Assembly: GCA_041485445.1 (NCBI GenBank)
Contig: JBGPJN010000002.1
Coordinates: 1-47,030 of the forward strand
DNA length: 47,030 nucleotides
Direction: 5' to 3'
Source of the DNA: SHYG01 sp041485445
GTDB taxonomy: Bacteria > Chloroflexota > Dehalococcoidia > Lucifugimonadales > UBA3495
Of this stretch, positions 1 through 7,790 are shown piece by piece. The position numbers and the translations under genes were made by a program. The notes beneath the pieces were generated by a model. That model saw only the letters and a program-made list of their open reading frames with translations. It was not told where the DNA came from and made no database searches. Position 1 is the first letter of the stretch; every line of letters starts with the position of its first letter.

Positions 1-6
1 CTGCCG

Positions 7-167
7 CAGGGCCGTTTCATTTTCGCCGCAAGGGCCTTGCCCCCGCTGGTTGAGTAGGCCCGACCGCAGTCGGGACGTATCGAAACCCGTCTCCCTGTTG
101 GTCTCGAAACGTCCCGATTTTATCGGGACTACTCGACCAGCGAGTGGAGGAAAATGAAACGGCCCTG
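7..167. repeat. MITE-like element, copy 1 (161 bp)
   Basis: Perfect 18-bp terminal inverted repeats, CAGGGCCGTTTCATTTTC at 7-24 and its exact reverse complement at 150-167, bound this element. Inside are nested palindromes: CTGGTTGAGTAG pairs approximately with CTACTCGACCAG, and a GTCCCGAT/ATCGGGAC pair. It carries no ORF. Related ends recur at 12350, 32595 and 44392, so this is a dispersed non-coding family. Whether it is mobilised by a transposase in trans is inference. Confidence 0.75.
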
Positions 168-257
168 GTAGCTGCCGGGCCGCGTTCCAGACCGTAGGAT
201 GGTTCGGCCGATGTAGGCGCAGATCGCAGATCAATGTGTCTGCCCAAAAGCGTTCAA

Positions 258-278
258 CCCCCCTTTTGCAAAGGGGGG
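258..278. repeat. C6-T4/A3-G6 palindromic repeat
   Basis: A run of six C then TTTTGCAAA then six G forms a strong hairpin. It belongs to a family also seen at 35439-35480 and 41095-41142, which share the motif CCCCCCTTT..AAAGGGGGG. Confidence 0.6.
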
Positions 279-295
279 CAGGTGGGATTCAGGCC

Positions 296-332
296 TGCAA
301 AAGAGAGGCGTCCCGATACCATCGGGACGCCT
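296..332 (-). terminator. Intrinsic terminator of the 357-2120 gene
   Basis: A 12-bp perfect stem (306-317 with 321-332, arms AGGCGTCCCGAT and its complement, loop ACC) lies 25 bases past the stop codon of the minus-strand binding-protein gene. On the transcribed strand a T-rich stretch (CTCTTTTGC) follows it. This is the normal form of a Rho-independent terminator. Confidence 0.65.
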
Positions 333-356
333 GGTGACCGTGTGGGTGGGGGTATG

Positions 357-2120
357 CTACTTGAGCCAGTGGGCGGTGTTAATCTGAATGCGCCGCCCGC
401 CGGGCATGTCTATGTAGTCCAGGTCCTTGTTGACGCCCCACACTGACACGACGTCCATGAAGGGCAGGTGCAGCAGGTTCTTGGCGAATTCGTCGTAGGA
501 CAGGGTCATCAGGCGCTCCCGCTCCGCGCCGCTGGCGGACAGGGCCGCGTCCGTCATCTTCTGCCGCTCGGCGGTGCAGTTCTTGCCCCGGTTGCTGCCG
601 CAGCTGGCGTAAAAGCTGAGCTGGCGGCCGAAGTCGAACAACTCACCGCCGGGGGCGAACATCACCATGCCCGGCGATGCGTTGTTTGGTTCCGGCGCCT
701 TGGAGGTGGCGACGCTCTCAATGGTGCCGCCCTTGGCCAGGATCCGTCCCGGCCCGGTGAGGTGCTTGTTCTGCCAGATGGCGTCGTCCACCACGTTGAC
801 CTTCGCGTTGATCCCTGCTTCTTTCCAGTAGGTGGCCAGGGCCTCGCCCACCTCCACGTCCTTGGGATAGCGCCCCTGGCGGTTCCACACCTGAAACTGG
901 TGGCGGCTGTCCACCGAGCTGCCAGTGGCGGTGTAGCCGGATTCTTGGAGCAGCTGCTTGGCCTTGGCCACATCGTAGGTGTAGATGGGCTTGGTGTTGT
1001 TCTCGTTAATCCCCAGCACGCCGGGGCCGTTGGGGCCGCTGTGGCACTTGGACTGGGGCCCAAAGAGGGCCAGGGCGATGGCCGGGCAGTCAACGGCGTG
1101 GACCAGGGCCTGGCGCACCCGCAGGTCCTTCAGGAAGGGGTCCCAGATGTAGTCCGTGTTGAGAGTATAGGTCTCCCCGGTGGAGGCCCGCACCGTCTTG
1201 CCGTTGGCGCTCTTGTTGAGGCGGTCGGCGAAGGTGGTTGCGTCCAGGTTGAAGGCTATGTCCGCCTCGCCGGTCTCCACCATGGCCGACCGCACCAGCT
1301 CCTCGTTGCGCCAGACGTACTTGGCGGTCTTGATGGAGCCTTTCTGGGCGATGAACCGGCCCTTGGGCTCCACATAACCGGGGTACTGCTCGATGGTGTA
1401 GGACCCGCCCTTCTTCCACTCCTTGAACTGGTAGGGCCCCCAGCCGACGATGCGGCCTTCCCCGTTGCGCTGGGCTTCCGGTGTGTTCTGGTACCAGGCC
1501 GGGGCCTGGAAGGTGTGGTACGAAGCGTAGCGGAGCAGCACGGGACAGGATATCTTGTCGCACACCCAGGCCACGGTCAGGTCGTCAATGACCTCGCCGT
1601 GGGCGGTGTCCACGTTGGCGAAGGCCTGGGAGCCGTTCTTGACGTTGCCGTGGAAGTCGATGCTGAACTTGGCGGCGGCGGCGTTCCAGGGCTCGCCGTT
1701 GTGGAACTTGACCCCAGGGGTCAGCTTGAACACCCAGCGGTTGGGAGTCTCCATCTTGAAGCTCTCAAACCCGGCGGTGAGGGTGTCCTCAAAGTCCGGA
1801 CCCAGGAGCGCAGGTCCTGGCACCACGTTGAGGCCGATGTGGTAGGGGTACGCGGTGGTGGCCAGGAAGATGTCAGGGTTGGCCGGCTCCACGTTGATTA
1901 CCACGGTCACGTCGGAGCGCTTGGCCACCACCTGGGTGGGCCGGGCCGTGGGCAGCACCACCGGCGCCGGCGCGAACGCCGTGGTCGGGACAGGCGCCTT
2001 GGTGGGCGCCGGAGTGGCGGTGGCCGCCGCGCCGCAGGCAACTAACAGGACTGCGGCCAACGCTGTCAGGGCGGATGCCAATCGGGTAAACTTGTTGGGT
2101 CGCCTGGTCGGAAATGGCAT
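357..2120 (-). CDS. ABC transporter substrate-binding lipoprotein (SBP family 5, peptide/nickel type)
   Basis: Predicted extracytoplasmic binding protein that captures peptides or other small solutes for an Opp/Dpp-type ABC importer. The 587-residue protein starts with a basic n-region, a hydrophobic stretch (about 14-28) and the lipobox LLVACG, so it should be lipid-anchored at Cys29. A low-complexity Ala/Thr/Pro linker follows, then an SBP_bac_5 fold with the typical VFKLTPGVKFHNGEPWNA segment near residue 130. The ATG is preceded by GGAGA at suitable spacing. No permease or ATPase is adjacent, so this is an orphan binding protein that may use a transporter elsewhere. The start of the mature part (CGAAATATPAPT) is nearly identical to those of the binding proteins at 20649 and 22928, which suggests a common origin. 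The ligand cannot be read from the sequence. Confidence 0.93.
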   Translation of the reverse strand: MPFPTRRPNKFTRLASALTALAAVLLVACGAAATATPAPTKAPVPTTAFAPAPVVLPTARPTQVVAKRSDVTVVINVEPANPDIFLATTAYPYHIGLNVVPGPALLGPDFEDTLTAGFESFKMETPNRWVFKLTPGVKFHNGEPWNAAAAKFSIDFHGNVKNGSQAFANVDTAHGEVIDDLTVAWVCDKISCPVLLRYASYHTFQAPAWYQNTPEAQRNGEGRIVGWGPYQFKEWKKGGSYTIEQYPGYVEPKGRFIAQKGSIKTAKYVWRNEELVRSAMVETGEADIAFNLDATTFADRLNKSANGKTVRASTGETYTLNTDYIWDPFLKDLRVRQALVHAVDCPAIALALFGPQSKCHSGPNGPGVLGINENNTKPIYTYDVAKAKQLLQESGYTATGSSVDSRHQFQVWNRQGRYPKDVEVGEALATYWKEAGINAKVNVVDDAIWQNKHLTGPGRILAKGGTIESVATSKAPEPNNASPGMVMFAPGGELFDFGRQLSFYASCGSNRGKNCTAERQKMTDAALSASGAERERLMTLSYDEFAKNLLHLPFMDVVSVWGVNKDLDYIDMPGGRRIQINTAHWLK

Positions 2121-2292
2121 TACGGTCTCCTCAATACAAGAATACTGATGTCGCTTTCCGATAATGGACTATCAACAACCGTAACTAGATGGGGGAATCC
2201 AACCGAAGCCGTATAATATGCGCTGCAATATCGTCGTTACTCCCGCATGGGCGCGCCAGCGTAAGCAGATATATATACTATCGAGGGCTTCA

Positions 2293-3039
2293 ATGTCAAC
2301 CACCGGCAGCAACCCACCCAATCCCCTTCCTCTCTGGCCGGCAATTTCCCGCGCCAGGGTGGTGGATCTGAGCCAGCCGCTGCACCCCGGCATTCCCCGC
2401 TGGCCGGGGGACCCGCCCCCGGAGTTTGCTTCCGTGGCCAGCGTGCAGCGCGAGGGTTACTTCCTGCGCCGCTTCACCCTGGGAGAGCACAGCGGCACCC
2501 ACCTGAACGCTCCCAACAGCTTCCACCCCGGTGGCATGAGCGTTGACCTGTACCCCGCGGGCGCCCTGGTGGCGCCGGCGGTGGTCCTGGATGTGCGGGA
2601 GGCCGCCGCCGCCAACCCCGACTTCACCCTTGGCTCGGTCCAGGTGAGTGCGTGGGAGCGGCAGCACGGCGTGGTCCCCGCGGGCAGCCTGGTGCTGCTA
2701 TGCACCGGCTGGCCGGCAAAGTGGGCCCATCCGGACCGGTATCTGGGCCTGGATGCCCAGGGGACGCCCCATTTCCCCGGCTTCAGCCTGGCGGCGGCGC
2801 GGTTTCTGGTGGAGCAGCGGGGCGTGGCCGGCCTGGGCATCGACACCCACGGCGTGGATGGCGGGCAGAACACCGCCTTCACCATCAACCGGCTGGTGCT
2901 GGAGCAGCCCCGGCTGGTGCTGGAAAACCTCACCAACTTGGACCAGCTCCCGCCGGTGGGAGCGGTGCTGTTTGTCGGGCGGCTGACGCTGCAAGGGGGC
3001 AGCGGCTCCCCGGCCGCCGTGCTGGCGCTGGCGCCCTAA
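2293..3039 (+). CDS. Cyclase family protein (PF04199, kynurenine formamidase-like)
   Basis: Predicted metal-dependent amide or lactone hydrolase of the cyclase/arylformamidase family, 248 residues. The segment VVDLSQPLHPGIPRWPGDPP near the N-terminus is the usual family opening. The metal-site motif reads HSGTHLNAP where most members have HxGTHxDxP, so the Asp ligand is replaced by Asn, and the later His of the motif is also missing. GLGIDTHGVDGG near residue 185 matches the second conserved block. I chose the ATG at 2293 because the family domain starts just after it; the frame is open upstream to 2218, but that stretch is not family-like. A TATAAT hexamer at 2212-2217 could be a -10 box, but no good -35 is present. 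The stop overlaps that of the convergent gene by 3 bases. The substrate is unknown, and the altered site could mean a changed metal preference or loss of activity. Confidence 0.85.
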   Translation: MSTTGSNPPNPLPLWPAISRARVVDLSQPLHPGIPRWPGDPPPEFASVASVQREGYFLRRFTLGEHSGTHLNAPNSFHPGGMSVDLYPAGALVAPAVVLDVREAAAANPDFTLGSVQVSAWERQHGVVPAGSLVLLCTGWPAKWAHPDRYLGLDAQGTPHFPGFSLAAARFLVEQRGVAGLGIDTHGVDGGQNTAFTINRLVLEQPRLVLENLTNLDQLPPVGAVLFVGRLTLQGGSGSPAAVLALAP

Positions 3040-3452
3040 CGGCCTCGGCTTGGCGCCCCCAGGCGGGCCACTCCGGCCTTGGCGCAGTCCTCGTCCTGCT
3101 GGCTGGTGCCGCCGCCCACGCCGCAGGCCCCTTCCACCAATCCGTTGCGGATGATGGGCACCGCGCCCTGGCCAAAGATCATGTGTCCGCCCTCCAGCTC
3201 CCGGATGCCCGCCGGCGTCGGCTGGGTAGCCCGCTCGGCCATCTCGCCACTGGCGCGGCCAAAGGCCGCGGAGGCCACCGCCTTGCCCTGGCAGCCGTAG
3301 GCGCTGGCCCAGATGGCCCCGTCCATGCGGTTCAGCGCCACCAGCCGGCTGCCGGCGTCGCACACCGCCACGCTAACCTTGATGTTCAGCTCCAGGGCTT
3401 TGGCGATGGCGCCATCTACAATCTGTTTGGCCTCGGCCAAGGTGAGGGACAT
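3036..3452 (-). CDS. GlcG/HbpS family (DUF336) haem-binding-like protein
   Basis: A 138-residue protein of the GlcG/HbpS family, whose members bind haem or corrinoids or are encoded with glycolate and other catabolic enzymes. Features visible are the N-terminal helix MSLTLAEAKQIVDGAIAKA, the central VAVCDAGSRLVALNRMDGA strand-loop, the AFGRASGEMA helix and the C-terminal Gly-rich VEGACGVGGGT loop typical of the fold. The start at 3452 is supported by GGGGAGG six to seven bases upstream; the frame extends to 3506 without a better signal. It is convergent with the cyclase gene, with their last codons overlapping, and divergent from hisF. No signal peptide, so probably cytoplasmic. The precise role is not known for most of the family. 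Confidence 0.88.
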   Translation of the reverse strand: MSLTLAEAKQIVDGAIAKALELNIKVSVAVCDAGSRLVALNRMDGAIWASAYGCQGKAVASAAFGRASGEMAERATQPTPAGIRELEGGHMIFGQGAVPIIRNGLVEGACGVGGGTSQQDEDCAKAGVARLGAPSRGR

Positions 3453-3614
3453 GGCACACCTCCCCAGAAAAGCGTTTGAAGTGACAACCTTTGGTTCGGA
3501 AAGCATTCTAACGCCGCCGGATACAGTTTAGTAGATGGGCAGGCTGGATGTTATACTTATAACTATGAGTTCATTGAGACCGGGCGGCCGGCGGTCACCT
3601 GGGGAGACAGGGGC

Positions 3615-4451
3615 GTGCTGACCAAGCGCATAATCCCCTGCCTGGACGTGGACGCGGGCCGGGTGGTCAAGGGAACCAGCTTCGTCAATCTGCGGGATGC
3701 CGGCGACCCGGCGGAGCTGGCCGCCCGCTATGACCAGGAGGGCGGCGACGAGCTGGTGTTCCTGGACATCACCGCCAGCGCCCAGTCGCGGGACACCATG
3801 GTGGACGTGGTGCGGCGGGTGTCCGAGCAGGTGTTCATCCCTCTGACGGTGGGCGGCGGCATCCGCACGGTGGACGATGTGCGGCGCATGCTCCGCGCCG
3901 GGGCGGACAAGGTCTCAGTCAACACCGCCGCGGTCAGCCAGCCCGCCCTCCTCAGCGACGGCGCCGGCCAGTTCGGCAGCCAGTGCATGGTGCTGGCCAT
4001 CGACGCCCGCCGGGTGCTCCCCGGCATTCGAGTCGCCGCCGGTCCGCCCAAGGATTTGGCCCTGGGGGAAGGCTCCCGCTGGGAGGTCTGCACCCACGGC
4101 GGACGCACCCCCACCGGCCTGGATGCCGTGCAGTGGGCCATTCGCGGCGTGGCGCTGGGCGCCGGGGAGATCCTGCTGACCAGCATGGACGCCGACGGCC
4201 AGCTATCTGGCTACGACCTGGAGTTGACCCGGGCCATCTCCCAGGCGGTGCCCGTGCCGGTCATCGCCAGCGGCGGGGCGGGCACCCTGGAACACCTGTA
4301 CCAGGCTTTCACCCAGGGCCTGGCCGACGCCGTGCTGGCCGCCAGCATCTTCCACTTCGGGACCTACTCCATCGCCCAGGCCAAGGACTACCTGGGCCAG
4401 CGGGGCATCCCGGTTCGCCGGCAGCCCGCCGTAAGCCGGCTGGCGGGCTGA
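3615..4451 (+). CDS. hisF: Imidazole glycerol phosphate synthase subunit HisF
   Basis: The cyclase subunit of IGP synthase. It joins ammonia from HisH to PRFAR to give imidazole glycerol phosphate and AICAR in histidine synthesis. The (beta-alpha)8 barrel is 278 residues. Both catalytic aspartates are at their canonical positions, Asp11 in RIIPCLDVD and Asp130 in VLAIDARR, and the phosphate-binding loops TVGGGIRT and ASGGAG are intact. The protein is some 25 residues longer than usual, partly from an insertion around residues 137-155 and partly from a short C-terminal tail. The start is GTG, with GGGGAGA eight bases upstream. hisIE lies 0.95 kb downstream on the same strand with a HAD gene between, so this is a partial his cluster; hisH and hisA are not in the window. 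Confidence 0.97.
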   Translation: MLTKRIIPCLDVDAGRVVKGTSFVNLRDAGDPAELAARYDQEGGDELVFLDITASAQSRDTMVDVVRRVSEQVFIPLTVGGGIRTVDDVRRMLRAGADKVSVNTAAVSQPALLSDGAGQFGSQCMVLAIDARRVLPGIRVAAGPPKDLALGEGSRWEVCTHGGRTPTGLDAVQWAIRGVALGAGEILLTSMDADGQLSGYDLELTRAISQAVPVPVIASGGAGTLEHLYQAFTQGLADAVLAASIFHFGTYSIAQAKDYLGQRGIPVRRQPAVSRLAG

Positions 4452-4537
4452 GTCCGGAGCGTCTGTCACCCCATGTCCTGTCACAGGATACCAACAGTCT
4501 GAAGCCACGCCCCAACAGGAGACGCCGTTCCGGCCCC

Positions 4538-5278
4538 ATGAGTCCCATCACCACCATCATATTTGACATGTACGACACCCTGGCCCAGAACCACTCTCGG
4601 TTCTGGCTGGAGACGGTGGGCCGCGTCATCCGGGAGCAGGGTCTTAACGCCGCGCCCGAGCAACTGTGGCAGGAGTGGCGCAAGGTGGACGCCGTTTCAC
4701 GACGGCGACGGACCCAGCCCGGAGCGCCCTTCCGGAGCTACTTTGAGTCGTGGTGGGAGGCCTTCAGCGGCGCCTTTGCCGCCCTGGGTCTGGTGGGGGA
4801 CGCAGAGGCCGCCACCCGGCGCTCCTTCCAGGACATGGGCCGCCGCCCGGCTTACCCGGAAACCCTGGAAGCCTTGGGCCTGGTGCAGCGGCAGTGGCGC
4901 ACCGCCCTGCTCTCCAACGCCGACGATGACTACCTTCGGCCCAACCTGGCCCACCTAGGGCTGGAGTTCGGTCAAGTGTTGTCCTCCCAAGAGGCCCGCT
5001 GCTACAAGCCCCGGCCCGAGCTGTTCCAGGAGATGCTGCGGCGTCTGAAGGCGACGCCCCAGGAGTGTTGCTACGTGGGCGACCGCCAGTTGGAGGACGT
5101 GCAGGGGGCGCGAGGGGTGGGGATGCACACCGTCTGGATTAACCGCGCCGGCGCTGCGCCAGACCCCGGTCTGCCTGCGCCGGACGATACGATTCTCAGC
5201 TTGCTGGAGCTTCCCACCCTGGCAAGTCTAGGAGCGCCTAACATAATCAACTTTGACCGAGACCCACCCCCATCCTAA
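4538..5278 (+). CDS. HAD superfamily hydrolase (haloacid dehalogenase-like)
   Basis: A 246-residue HAD-fold hydrolase with all four core motifs: nucleophile Asp10 in IIFDMYDTL, Ser126 in LLSNADD, Lys157 in CYKPRPE, and the acidic pair in YVGDRQLED (Asp182, Asp187). The residue two after the nucleophile is Tyr, as in 2-haloacid dehalogenases, where phosphatases have Asp. A helical cap lies between motifs I and II (about 17-105). It sits between hisF and hisIE on the same strand (86 and 121 bases away), but its active site does not argue for a histidinol-phosphatase role. The ATG at 4538 is chosen because it starts the domain; AGGAGA lies about 15 bases upstream, a long spacing. The last residues (DPPPS) are encoded by an intergenic-type repeat. 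Confidence 0.88.
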   Translation: MSPITTIIFDMYDTLAQNHSRFWLETVGRVIREQGLNAAPEQLWQEWRKVDAVSRRRRTQPGAPFRSYFESWWEAFSGAFAALGLVGDAEAATRRSFQDMGRRPAYPETLEALGLVQRQWRTALLSNADDDYLRPNLAHLGLEFGQVLSSQEARCYKPRPELFQEMLRRLKATPQECCYVGDRQLEDVQGARGVGMHTVWINRAGAAPDPGLPAPDDTILSLLELPTLASLGAPNIINFDRDPPPS

Positions 5279-5345
5279 CCTTCCCCCATCAAGGGGGAAG
5301 GAATGAGTCTCCTCCACCTCGATGGGGGAGGATTAAGGTGGGGGT
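5265..5345. repeat. Imperfect palindromic repeat between HAD gene and hisIE
   Basis: The stretch has outer arms of the type CACCCCCATCCTAACC against GGATTAAGGTGGGGGTG, with an inner CTTCCCCCATC/AAGGGGGAAG hairpin. The HAD stop codon is inside the left arm. The inner sequence is of the same general kind as the repeat at 27324-27452 (CTCTTCCC..GAGAGGATTAAGG). Confidence 0.6.
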
Positions 5346-5399
5346 GAAAAGCTCCACCTGCGCATTTTGTCAGGGATTCTGAGCCGTGAGTGAGGGGCC

Positions 5400-6038
5400 A
5401 TGACCGAGTTACGCCCTATGCCGGTGAAGCTGAACGACCAGGGCCTGCTGCCCGCCATTGCCCAGGACATCAACACCGGGCAGGTGCTGATGCTGGGGTA
5501 TGTCAACCCCGGGTCCCTGAAACGCACCCTGGAAGGGGGCCAGGTCTGGTTCTACAGCCGCAGCCGTGAGGACCTGTGGCACAAGGGTGAGATGTCGGGC
5601 CACTACCTCAATCTGAAAGAGGCCTGGCTGGACTGCGATGCCGACACGGTGCTGCTCCGGGTGCAGCCGGACGGCCCCACCTGCCACACCGGCGCGGTCT
5701 CCTGCTTCTTCAACCTGCTGGAGGGGGCGCCCGCCCAGTACGACACCGCCGATAACGGCGCACGCATCCTGGACGAGCTGTTCGCCCTGGTGAAGGACCG
5801 GCAGCAGGCCATGCCCCAGGGCAGCTACACCACCCGGCTGTTCGAGGAGGGCGTGGCCCGCATTGCCCAGAAGGTCATCGAAGAGGCCGGGGAGACCGCC
5901 ATCGCCGCGGTGCAAGGAGACCAGGAGGCGCTCCCCCAGGAGGTGGCGGACCTGCTCTACCACACCCTGGTGTTGTTGGCTGCCTCGGGAGTTGGGCCGG
6001 CGCAGGTGTGGGAAGTGTTGCGGCGGCGCAGGCACTAG
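5400..6038 (+). CDS. hisIE: Bifunctional phosphoribosyl-AMP cyclohydrolase / phosphoribosyl-ATP pyrophosphatase HisIE
   Basis: Catalyses steps two and three of histidine synthesis: PR-ATP to PR-AMP, then opening of the adenine ring. The 212-residue protein has an N-terminal HisI domain (about 1-115) with VWFYSRSREDLWHKGEMSGH, the metal-binding DCDADTVLL (78-86) and PTCHTG (Cys95). The C-terminal HisE domain (about 120-210) has the acidic metal site KVIEEAGE and EVADLLYH. Both halves look complete. The ATG follows GAGGGGCC directly. It shares orientation with hisF but is separated from it by a HAD gene and a palindromic repeat, so co-transcription is possible but not certain. Confidence 0.97.
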   Translation: MTELRPMPVKLNDQGLLPAIAQDINTGQVLMLGYVNPGSLKRTLEGGQVWFYSRSREDLWHKGEMSGHYLNLKEAWLDCDADTVLLRVQPDGPTCHTGAVSCFFNLLEGAPAQYDTADNGARILDELFALVKDRQQAMPQGSYTTRLFEEGVARIAQKVIEEAGETAIAAVQGDQEALPQEVADLLYHTLVLLAASGVGPAQVWEVLRRRRH

Positions 6039-6055
6039 GCCTGGCCCAATATCAG

Positions 6056-6067
6056 GGTGTTAACACC
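6056..6067. promoter_or_regulatory. Perfect 12-bp palindrome GGTGTTAACACC
   Basis: The palindrome lies 17 bases after the hisIE stop and about 95 bases before the next start codon. A perfect dyad of this size in an otherwise short spacer could be an operator, but no regulator is adjacent and the assignment is speculative. Confidence 0.25.
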
Positions 6068-6160
6068 ATCGGTTGACGGACTAAAGTATGGTACCCTCGC
6101 CGTCTTGGGTGTTGTGCGCCTGTCGTCAGGGTGATGCGCAAGCCAGGGGAGCGGTAACGG

Positions 6161-7693
6161 ATGTTCAGCCTGAACGCCACGGGGGCGGCCGATTTGATGC
6201 TGGCCTTTGGTTACGCCCTGGCCCTTTTTCTTTTCCTGCGAGCGGTGGGCAAGGGGCTGGCGGGCGGCCGGGCCGCCGGCGTGGTGGTGGTGCCGGTCCT
6301 GGCCGGCCTGGCGATTGTCTTGCTGCTCCTGGTGACCAACTGGCACGACTCCCTAAAGGTTTTCCGGCTCTCGGTGTTCGGGATGAAGCAACCCTTCTCC
6401 ACCGGAGCCGTTCTGGTGGCGGTGGTGGCCGCCGTGGCCGCCGGGGACCTGGCGTTGGGCCGGATCACGCCCCTGGTGCATGCGGTCATCGTATTTGTCA
6501 CACGCCAGAGGGCCGGGGGCGCGGCGCCCAGAGCCTGGACGGTGGACGTGGCGTTGGCCCTGACCCTCACCGTCGCCCTGAGCGCCACCGTCGTGTTGGC
6601 CGAGGTGATCCGCCCAAAGTCGGACCTGCAGGTCTCGGACCAAACTCCGGGCCTGCAATTCACCCTGGAGGCCAGCTACGCACTGCCGGGCCAGCCCCAG
6701 GGCATGGTCTTTCGGGGCGATACCGATGGTTACATGTCCATATTCCAGCAAGGCATCATGCGGTTTGTGCTTCCCTCCCAACCCGGAGAGCAGCTAACTC
6801 TGGAGTTGGCGGCCGGTGACATGTACGACCCGCGGGGCCTGGCGATTCTCAACAACACCCTGTTCATCGCGCATATGGAGCGGATTGTGGGTGTTAATGT
6901 AGAGGTTGACCCGGCAAGCCCCGAGTCAGCGTACCTGGTGCCGGCGTCTCCCAAGGGTGGCAGCATCATTGCCTTTGACATCCTTCCCGACGGCAGCCTG
7001 CACAACCGGCGGACAGTGGTGGCGGACCTGCCGGTGAACAGCTACTACCACGCCGTCCACTCCATTGCGGCGGGGCCCGACGGCAAGCTCTACATAGCGG
7101 TCGGCGGGGCTCTGTTCCCAAATAGCTACGCAGCCTATCCGCTTCTGGGCACCGTGGTGCGCTTCAACCCAGATGGCAGCGAGCTGGAAGTGTTTGCCCG
7201 GGGCATTCGAAACATCTACGACCTGGTCTTTGACGATAAAGGCCGGCTTTTTGGCGTGGATAACGACGGCTCCGGCGCCAGGGGCTACCGGAGGGAAGAG
7301 GTGCTGCTGATCCAGCAGGGGGACCATTTCGGCTACCCACAGGAAGGCACCTTTGACCTGCCCCACCGGTTGAGGAACGCGCCTCCCCTGTGGGTCCTGC
7401 CCGACGCCAACTCCGGCTCGGCCGGGCTGGAGATAGCGTCTAGAGTGGGGGTGGCCCCTGGCCTGTTTATTGGGGGACCTAAACTGATCTACCTGCCGAT
7501 GGCGGAGGACGAAAAAGGATTCTATGTCCATCCCTCCAGTAAAGCCCCATCGGTCCAGTTGGAGCCTGGTGACACGCTGCTGGACCGGCAGGGGTACTTT
7601 ACGGTGGTGCAGGCGGGTCCGGGCCACCGGCTTTACGCCGGAGTTTGGACGTTCAGCCGCACCAGCTACCTCTACCAGCTGAAGTTCCAGTAG
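6161..7693 (+). CDS. Membrane-anchored PQQ sugar-dehydrogenase-like beta-propeller protein
   Basis: A 510-residue protein with an N-terminal part of about four membrane helices (roughly 8-28, 38-62, 80-118, 128-150), followed by an extracytoplasmic domain resembling soluble glucose/sorbosone dehydrogenase. Supporting motifs are ARGIRNIYDLVFDDKGRLFG, VDNDGSG and GDHFGYP in the last half, the usual order in this six-bladed propeller. The family oxidises sugars or alcohols with PQQ, but the PQQ-binding residues cannot be confirmed by eye, so catalysis is not assured. Having several membrane helices before the propeller is unusual; most homologues have a signal peptide only. The start at 6161 is supported by CAGGGGAGCGG about ten bases upstream. 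It stands alone between hisIE and a convergent peptidase gene. Confidence 0.78.
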   Translation: MFSLNATGAADLMLAFGYALALFLFLRAVGKGLAGGRAAGVVVVPVLAGLAIVLLLLVTNWHDSLKVFRLSVFGMKQPFSTGAVLVAVVAAVAAGDLALGRITPLVHAVIVFVTRQRAGGAAPRAWTVDVALALTLTVALSATVVLAEVIRPKSDLQVSDQTPGLQFTLEASYALPGQPQGMVFRGDTDGYMSIFQQGIMRFVLPSQPGEQLTLELAAGDMYDPRGLAILNNTLFIAHMERIVGVNVEVDPASPESAYLVPASPKGGSIIAFDILPDGSLHNRRTVVADLPVNSYYHAVHSIAAGPDGKLYIAVGGALFPNSYAAYPLLGTVVRFNPDGSELEVFARGIRNIYDLVFDDKGRLFGVDNDGSGARGYRREEVLLIQQGDHFGYPQEGTFDLPHRLRNAPPLWVLPDANSGSAGLEIASRVGVAPGLFIGGPKLIYLPMAEDEKGFYVHPSSKAPSVQLEPGDTLLDRQGYFTVVQAGPGHRLYAGVWTFSRTSYLYQLKFQ

Positions 7694-7790
7694 CCACGGG
7701 CGCGGTGGCATGCCCTGCGGAGCTTGGCGCAAGCATCGACACTGGTTGGGGGGTTTTCGCCAACCACGGCCAGCGAACTGGCCAGGCCCC

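Larger units (their letters stand above)
1..356. other. Intergenic region with repeats, no gene
   Basis: No convincing coding sequence is visible here. The region holds a complete MITE-like repeat at 7-167, a C6/G6 palindrome at 258-278 and a terminator-like hairpin at 306-332. Short open frames in it run through the repeats and have no ribosome binding site. Confidence 0.7.

Noticed and set aside
468..2045. Long plus-strand ORF opposite the first binding-protein gene
   Set aside because: It is antisense to a clear lipoprotein gene. Its Val/Gly/His/Leu-rich composition is the usual mirror of GC-rich coding DNA, and it has no recognisable domain.
4538..5278. HAD gene between hisF and hisIE as histidinol-phosphate phosphatase
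   Set aside because: The residue two after the nucleophile is Tyr as in haloacid dehalogenases, where phosphatases have Asp. Position alone is not enough.
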